Source: SVEL01 sp964573715 (lineage in GTDB: Bacteria > Bacillota > Clostridia > Lachnospirales > Lachnospiraceae). Taken from it: a stretch of 10,152 nucleotides of DNA. The translations under genes and the position numbers were made by a program. Shown here piece after piece: positions 6,909 to 10,152 of the stretch (positions within the stretch are counted from its first letter, which is position 1; every line of letters starts with the position of its first letter). The notes beneath the pieces were generated by a model. The model was given only the letters and a program-made list of their open reading frames with translations. It searched no databases and was not told the origin of the DNA. The stretch is taken from positions 1 to 10,152 of the forward strand of contig CAZNKR010000055.1 in NCBI GenBank assembly GCA_964573715.1. The letters run 5' to 3'.

Positions 6909-7256
6909 TAAAGAACAGACAACGGAGGAAAAGGCATGAAGAGTTTAAAATCGAAGTTTATTGTTCCGATTTCAGTGATTGCGGTTATTTGTTTAATGGC
7001 TATGGCTCTTGTTACATATGGCATTAGCTCAAGCAAAATCCAAAATATATCTGAGTAAGAATATCAAACCAGTACAGCAAATACAACTAACCAGCTTAAG
7101 ACATGGCTTACAGAGCAGGAGAAATTAGTATCTACCCAGACGATGTCATTACAGATATTAGATGATTTTAGTGAAGAAAGTCTTGCTAAGTATCTTACAA
7201 AGGTTGTAAATGATTACAATGATGATGGATATATTTACGATTTGTATTACACATCC

Positions 7257-7466
7257 ACAGCAAATGTTATGACAGCCGGTAGTGGTTATGTTTCGTTTGG
7301 TTCTATCCAAANNNNNNNNNNNNNNNNNNNNNNNNNNNNNNNNNNNNNNNNNNNNNNNNNNNNNNNNNNNNNNNNNNNNNNNNNNNNNNNNNNNNNNNNN
7401 NNNNNNNNNNNACAGCAAATGTTATGACAGCCGGTAGTGGTTATGTTTCGTTTGGTTCTATCCAAA
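7257..7466 (+). repeat. Identical 55-bp direct repeat flanking a 100-N gap (probable assembly artefact)
   Basis: Bases 7257-7311 and 7412-7466 are identical over 55 bp, ending exactly at the N-run on the left and starting exactly after it on the right. Length 55 equals a common final k-mer of de Bruijn assemblers. The insert (55+100) shifts the frame by two, and collapsing the copies restores one continuous reading frame. The two contig ends therefore very likely overlap and no sequence is missing. Confidence 0.9.
7312..7411. other. Scaffold gap of 100 N, probably of zero real length
   Basis: Exactly 100 N, the conventional placeholder for unknown length. The identical flanks imply the neighbouring contigs overlap by 55 bp. 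Confidence 0.9.
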
Positions 7467-7616
7467 ACAACATGGAAGTATGTTTGGATGCCAGCCCTGA
7501 GGCACAAAATATTACTAAGCTTCAGACTGAAACAACAGAAGTTTTAATGGAAGAAACCTCACACTTAACTGGTTTATCTACAGAGTTTAGAGAAGCAACA
7601 AATAATTTCAAACAAA

Positions 7617-7695
7617 ATTAAAACATATTAAACGGATTAATCATATTAAAACGTATTAAAACGTATTAAAACATATTGAAGAATATTTGAAAAAT
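7617..7695. repeat. AT-rich tandem repeat, ~10-bp period
   Basis: About eight imperfect units of ATTAAAACGT/ATTAAAACAT follow each other, starting in the stop codon of the chemoreceptor pseudogene; the units at 7645-7654 and 7655-7664 are identical. The 10-bp spacing puts A-tracts on one face of the helix, so the DNA may be intrinsically curved. It occupies part of the gene-free stretch 7622-7934 together with the hairpin and the second repeat tract. Confidence 0.7.
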
Positions 7696-7714
7696 ATTTG
7701 GATTCATTAATGTA

Positions 7715-7770
7715 AACCGGTTCCCCAAAAGTTAGACCTTAAAATCTAATGATGGGGAGTCGGTTTTTAT
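7715..7770 (+). terminator. Strong compound hairpin/terminator, possibly a mini-element
   Basis: The outer arms AACCGGTTCCCCA (7715-7727) and TGGGGAGTCGGTT (7753-7765) pair at 11 of 13 positions. An inner stem TTAGA (7732-7736)/TCTAA (7745-7749) follows. The outer stem is followed by TTTTTAT, giving a good + strand rho-independent terminator for the dehydrogenase/chemoreceptor unit. The CCCCAAAAGTTAGAC segment resembles terminal repeats of some IS3-family elements as I remember them, so a MITE-like origin is possible but unproven. Confidence 0.65.
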
Positions 7771-7778
7771 TTAGTTTA

Positions 7779-7834
7779 AAATATGTGAAATGAAATATTT
7801 AAAACGAAATATGTAAAATGAAATATGTAAAACA
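7779..7834. repeat. Four tandem 14-bp AT-rich repeats
   Basis: Consecutive units AAATATGTGAAATG, AAATATTTAAAACG, AAATATGTAAAATG and AAATATGTAAAACA at 7779, 7793, 7807 and 7821. Degenerate copies (AAATATG) continue to about 7885. This is a minisatellite in non-coding DNA just before the response-regulator remnant, likely variable in copy number. Confidence 0.75.
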
Positions 7835-7934
7835 AAAAATAAAAAATGAAAATTGAAATATGAAATATGTATATTAAAATATGGTTAATCTTTATAAAAA
7901 GTGCTAAAATTAATTAACTTAAGTCTCATTAAAA

Positions 7935-8246
7935 TTGATGATTTACTCTATAGGCACAACAAGTGTATTAGAGCATAAAGGTGTCATACTTAGCCTTACA
8001 GAGTGTACGATTACAAATCATAATGAAAAAGTAGAACTAACCAAAAATGAATTAAAAATATTGCAGGTTCTTATGGAAAATAAAGAGAAAGTAGTTGACA
8101 GAGATACATTGATGACTAAGCTTTGGGAAGATGATTCATATATTGATGAAAACACGTTAAGTGTGAATGTAAACAGACTTTGAAAAAAACTCGCAGCAAT
8201 TGATTTGGATGGTTTTATTGTAATAAAGAAAGGTATGGGGTATCAA
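7935..8246 (+). pseudogene. BceR-like response regulator, DNA-binding domain only, nonsense codon
   Basis: The frame opens after a stop at 7920-7922; TTG 7935 or ATG 7938 are possible starts but neither has an SD. The translation is an OmpR/PhoB-type winged helix: VELTKNELKILQVLMENK, KVVDRDTLMTKLWEDDSYID, ENTLSVNVNRL, then an in-frame TGA (8181-8183), then KKLAAIDLDGFIVIKKGMGYQ. Family members have NRLRKKL here, so CGA to TGA is the simplest lesion. The receiver domain (~120 residues with the phospho-acceptor Asp) is missing; upstream is only repeat-rich non-coding DNA. The style is closest to BceR/GraR-type regulators of antimicrobial-peptide ABC transporters (family recognition). After GYQ the same frame runs directly into histidine kinase sequence, so regulator and kinase are fused by a deletion. 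Confidence 0.75.
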
Positions 8247-8622
8247 AGGATCAATTCCACAGTTAATGATTTTGTTCTAAAAAAGTGAATATAGATAAGC
8301 TGATAAAAGAAGTGATTCGCAATTATGCTAAGATTATGATAAGGAAAAAATTATCAATTAAATATGAGCCATCAAATTATCATGTTATAAGTGATGAAAA
8401 ATGGTTAGGATTTGTATTGGAACAAATACTTTCTAATGCAATAAAATATTCCAAAAGTGGAACTATAGAAATATCTGTATCAGCTTTAAAAGAATGTACA
8501 ATAGTCATAAAGGATGAAGGCATTGGAATAAATACCCAGGATATACCTAGAGTATTTGAAAAAGGATATACCGGATATAATGGCCATTCAAATAAACATT
8601 CCACGGGAATAGGATTATATTT
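8247..8622 (+). pseudogene. BceS-like sensor histidine kinase, C-terminal fragment with frameshift
   Basis: The sequence begins RINSTVNDFVLKK in the regulator's frame, stops at TGA 8286-8288, and continues one frame over from GTG 8285 as NIDKLIKEVIRNYAKI. Adding one A to the six-A run at 8279-8284 joins both into DFVLKKVNIDKLIKEV, as in the family, so a 1-bp homopolymer deletion is likely. The ATPase domain follows: N-box EQILSNAIKYSK, G1 DEGIGI, F-box RVFEKGYTGYNG, and G2 STGIGLYF at the gap edge. The YTGYNG and STGIGLY pattern is typical of BceS/GraS-type intramembrane-sensing kinases. The membrane segments and the phospho-accepting His are missing. The 3' end falls into the N-run. In intact loci an ABC transporter would follow; none is visible. 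Confidence 0.75.
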
Positions 8623-8722
8623 NNNNNNNNNNNNNNNNNNNNNNNNNNNNNNNNNNNNNNNNNNNNNNNNNNNNNNNNNNNNNNNNNNNNNNNNNNNNNN
8701 NNNNNNNNNNNNNNNNNNNNNN
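8623..8722. other. Scaffold gap of 100 N, unknown real length
   Basis: Exactly 100 N with no shared sequence on the two sides, unlike the first gap. The kinase fragment is cut here, and the next contig begins 4 bases before the stop codon of the ATPase gene. The adjacency of the two genes rests on scaffolding alone. Confidence 0.9.
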
Positions 8723-8726
8723 ATTT

Positions 8727-9980
8727 CTACAGTTCCATACTGTTATCTTTCAATAAGAAATCGTACACACTCATTATTGTAATTCCGTCTTCATCATGTC
8801 TGACATTTATTATATCCTTCACCACAATGATTTTTTTAAAAGAATCATTTATATTAATCAAAGATGATTTTTCCTGCTTCATTTTTTCTGCATCAGGAAG
8901 GCTATAAGCTGATTGGATATAATATTTGCGGCTACCTTGATTGGCTATAAAATCTATCTCTAGCTGTTTTTTTGTAAATGCGCCTGCTTCATTCTTTTCT
9001 CTTTTTTGTACTACACCCACGTCCACCTGAAAACCACGCATTCGTAGTTCATTGTAAATAATATTTTCCATAAGATGTGTTTCTTCCACTTGTCTAAATC
9101 CCAATCTGGCATTACGTAGTCCAATATCTTCAAAATAATATTTAACCGGCGTTCCAATATATTTTCTTCCTTTTACATCATATCTTTGTGCCTCATTAAT
9201 CACAAATGCATCTTTTAAATATTCAATGTATTGTCTAATAGTATTTAGGCTAATGTCTGATTGAATTTCACTCTTAAACGTAGCTTCTATTTTTGATGGA
9301 TTGGATAATGCACCAATCGTGGAGGCTATCACATTAATTAAATCATTCAATTCCTGCACTTTTTCAATGTGATGCCGTTCAATAATATCCTTTATATAAG
9401 TTTCATCAAACAATGTATTTAGATATTGTGTCTTTTGTTCATCAGTTTTCATAGTAATGGTTAACGGAAGTCCACCATAGGTAACATATTCCGCCCATCC
9501 TTTGTATTCGTCACCATCATATGCTTCCATGAATTCTTTGAAAGATAAAGGATAAACATGCACTTCATCACCACGTCCTCGAAATTCAGTAATTATATCT
9601 TTGGATAAAAACTTAGAATTACTTCCGGTTACATATATGTCAACATTGTCAATGTGCAAAAGAGAATTTAGCACTTCTTCAAATTCATTTAGCATCTGCA
9701 CTTCATCTAGTAAAACATAATATTGTTCTTCATCTTTGATTAATGAATCAATATAATTAAGAATATTATCTGGATCTCTGTACTCCCTATTCTTTCTTTG
9801 ATCTAATTCGATTTTAATGATATGGTCTTCCGGCACACCATTCTCTATCAAGTAATTGTTGAATATTTTAAATACAAGATATGATTTGCCACATCTTCTG
9901 ATGCCGGTAATAACTTTTACCATGTGATTATTCATTCTTATCTTTAATGCATCTAAGTATTTATCTCTACTAATTAACAT
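8727..9980 (-). CDS. AAA_14/DUF4143 family ATPase
   Basis: This complete 417-residue cytoplasmic P-loop ATPase is of the common archaeal/bacterial type (AAA domain plus DUF4143), whose physiological role is unsettled. Walker A is GIRRCGKS (26-33), Walker B YYVLLDE (87-93), the sensor region is TGSNS (118-122), and an arginine-rich EFRGRGDE follows (132-139). PLSFKEFMEAY (144-154) and YGGLP (168-172) are also family hallmarks. A winged-helix-like part (~205-262, LNTIRQYIEYLKDAFVI) follows. The C-terminal nuclease-like fold has EIDFIA (341-346) and KYYIQSAYS (352-360), in which Gln-x-Ala replaces the catalytic E-x-K of active PD-(D/E)xK enzymes. ATG is supported by GGAGG (9992-9988), 7 nt upstream. 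It is transcribed alone, from the promoter at 10035-10063. Such genes occur singly on many gut genomes and move readily; a defence or toxin-antitoxin role has been suspected but is not shown here. Confidence 0.93.
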   Translation of the reverse strand: MLISRDKYLDALKIRMNNHMVKVITGIRRCGKSYLVFKIFNNYLIENGVPEDHIIKIELDQRKNREYRDPDNILNYIDSLIKDEEQYYVLLDEVQMLNEFEEVLNSLLHIDNVDIYVTGSNSKFLSKDIITEFRGRGDEVHVYPLSFKEFMEAYDGDEYKGWAEYVTYGGLPLTITMKTDEQKTQYLNTLFDETYIKDIIERHHIEKVQELNDLINVIASTIGALSNPSKIEATFKSEIQSDISLNTIRQYIEYLKDAFVINEAQRYDVKGRKYIGTPVKYYFEDIGLRNARLGFRQVEETHLMENIIYNELRMRGFQVDVGVVQKREKNEAGAFTKKQLEIDFIANQGSRKYYIQSAYSLPDAEKMKQEKSSLININDSFKKIIVVKDIINVRHDEDGITIMSVYDFLLKDNSMEL

Positions 9981-10010
9981 ATAGATACCTCCGTATATTG
10001 AAATCTTAGT

Positions 10011-10108
10011 GTAGTTTTACCCTTGTTTTTCATTATTATACATTGATAACGTCACAAAGTAAACTATTTAAATGAAAAATAAGGGTAATTTTACCCCTGC
10101 TTTTCATT
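10011..10108. repeat. Three-copy 18-24 bp repeat around the ATPase promoter
   Basis: GTAGTTTTACCCTTGTTTTTCATT (10011-10034, shown here split as copy 1) recurs in direct orientation at 10085-10108 with 21 of 24 identical positions. A third copy lies inverted at 10071-10088 (17 of 18 identical to copy 1 over the 18-bp core), forming with copy 2 a palindrome with a 2-bp centre. Multiple terminal repeats are typical of some insertion elements, notably IS21-like ones; operator clusters are the alternative. Confidence 0.7.
10035..10063 (-). promoter_or_regulatory. Sigma-A promoter of the ATPase gene
   Basis: On the - strand: TTTACT (-35, 10063-10058), 17-bp spacer, TATAAT (-10, 10040-10035). Transcription would begin near 10028, inside the first repeat copy, with a leader of ~48 nt to ATG. 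The promoter is bracketed by repeat copies, so a factor binding them would control it. Confidence 0.6.
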
Positions 10109-10152
10109 GCGTATCAAAATGATCCCAACAAGCTCGATTCCGCCATGCTCCA
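10109..10152 (-). other. Edge segment, possible end of an insertion element
   Basis: These 44 bases are richer in G+C than the flanking DNA. On the - strand one frame is open from the window edge to a stop at 10095-10097 (…GGIELVGIILIRNEKQG). The composition shift next to the repeat cluster suggests the end of a mobile element, IS21-like from memory of similar ends, but too little is visible to identify it. Confidence 0.25.

Larger units (their letters stand above)
6936..7621 (+). pseudogene. Broken methyl-accepting chemotaxis protein (Cache-type)
   Basis: ATG 6936 has GGAGG (6924-6928), 7 nt upstream, and encodes a basic start and membrane segment (MKSLKSKFIVPISVIAVI…). An in-frame TAA follows at 7056-7058 (ISE*EYQTSTANTT). 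The frame then continues into an extracellular Cache-like domain (QLKTWLTEQEKLVS, SLQILDDFSEESLAKYLTKV, VMTAGSGYV). If the 55-bp duplication around the N-run is collapsed to one copy, the frame runs on to TAA 7619-7621, totalling 177 codons. The sequence after GSGYV jumps to SIQNNMEVCLDASPEAQ and ends HLTGLSTEFREATNNFK, the kind of tail seen at the end of a receptor signalling domain. The rest of Cache, the second membrane segment, HAMP and the signalling hairpin tip are missing. Two lesions, a nonsense codon and a large internal deletion, make it a pseudogene, formerly in an operon with the dehydrogenase. Confidence 0.75.

Noticed and set aside
7143..7427. Separate small genes on both strands running through the first N-run.
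   Set aside because: Frames through N are meaningless, and collapsing the 55-bp duplicate explains the + strand coding as one broken gene.
7257..7466. A biological direct repeat or CRISPR-like pair.
   Set aside because: Only two copies, exactly abutting the N placeholder and exactly 55 bp; an assembly overlap is much simpler.
7617..7885. Replication origin or iteron array.
   Set aside because: AT-rich repeats are present but there is no replication-initiator gene and no DnaA-box pattern; the units are degenerate and low in complexity.

Overview
The window is low-GC, with strong GGAGG-type ribosome binding sites, sigma-A-like promoters, lipoproteins carrying LxGC lipoboxes, and chemotaxis genes. 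The protein styles (CspA/B-like subtilase fragment, BceRS-type two-component fragments, YKDS-repeat lipoprotein, KilA-N/XRE pair) fit a motile Clostridia/Lachnospiraceae-like gut Firmicute; this assignment is inference from recognition, not a search. Two runs of exactly 100 N show that it is a scaffolded draft, probably metagenomic. One run is flanked by identical 55-bp sequences and is most likely an assembly artefact. 

Layout. (1) 1-853: a patchwork of broken genes on the + strand: the N-terminal part of an S8 subtilase, an XRE-type repressor with a possible 1-bp frameshift, and the first ~40 codons of a KilA-N protein, meeting a start-only remnant on the - strand. (2) 869-5106: a healthy - strand block. 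A sigma-A-like promoter (5078-5106) and a hairpin-bearing leader precede a MalE-like solute-binding lipoprotein, followed 11 bp later by a full-length methyl-accepting chemotaxis protein and a terminator. A separate lipoprotein with a TPR-like N-terminal part follows. No ABC permease or ATPase is present, so the binding protein probably serves chemotaxis, transport by a distant permease, or both. (3) 5129-5841: remnants of an NmrA-like oxidoreductase (-) and of a hybrid sensor kinase (+) reduced to pieces of two receiver domains. (4) 5961-7770: an intact 3-hydroxyacyl-CoA dehydrogenase-family gene, then a chemoreceptor pseudogene (nonsense codon plus a large internal deletion) and a strong + strand hairpin/terminator between two AT-rich tandem-repeat tracts. 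(5) 7935-8622: a BceR-like regulator missing its receiver domain, fused to the end of a BceS-like kinase, with a nonsense codon and a frameshift in an A-run, then a real scaffold gap. (6) 8727-10152: an intact AAA/DUF4143 ATPase on the - strand. Its promoter lies among three copies of an 18-24 bp repeat that may be an operator array or the end of an insertion element. 

Overall, the functional genes are the ligand-binding protein/chemoreceptor operon, one lipoprotein, one dehydrogenase, the ATPase and perhaps the XRE repressor. Around them are at least seven eroded genes, several joined in frame across deletions. This looks like a hotspot of deletion and decay of sensory and regulatory genes. 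I recognise no clearly new defence or biosynthetic system. The most biologically interesting unit is the transporter-less binding-protein/chemoreceptor operon.
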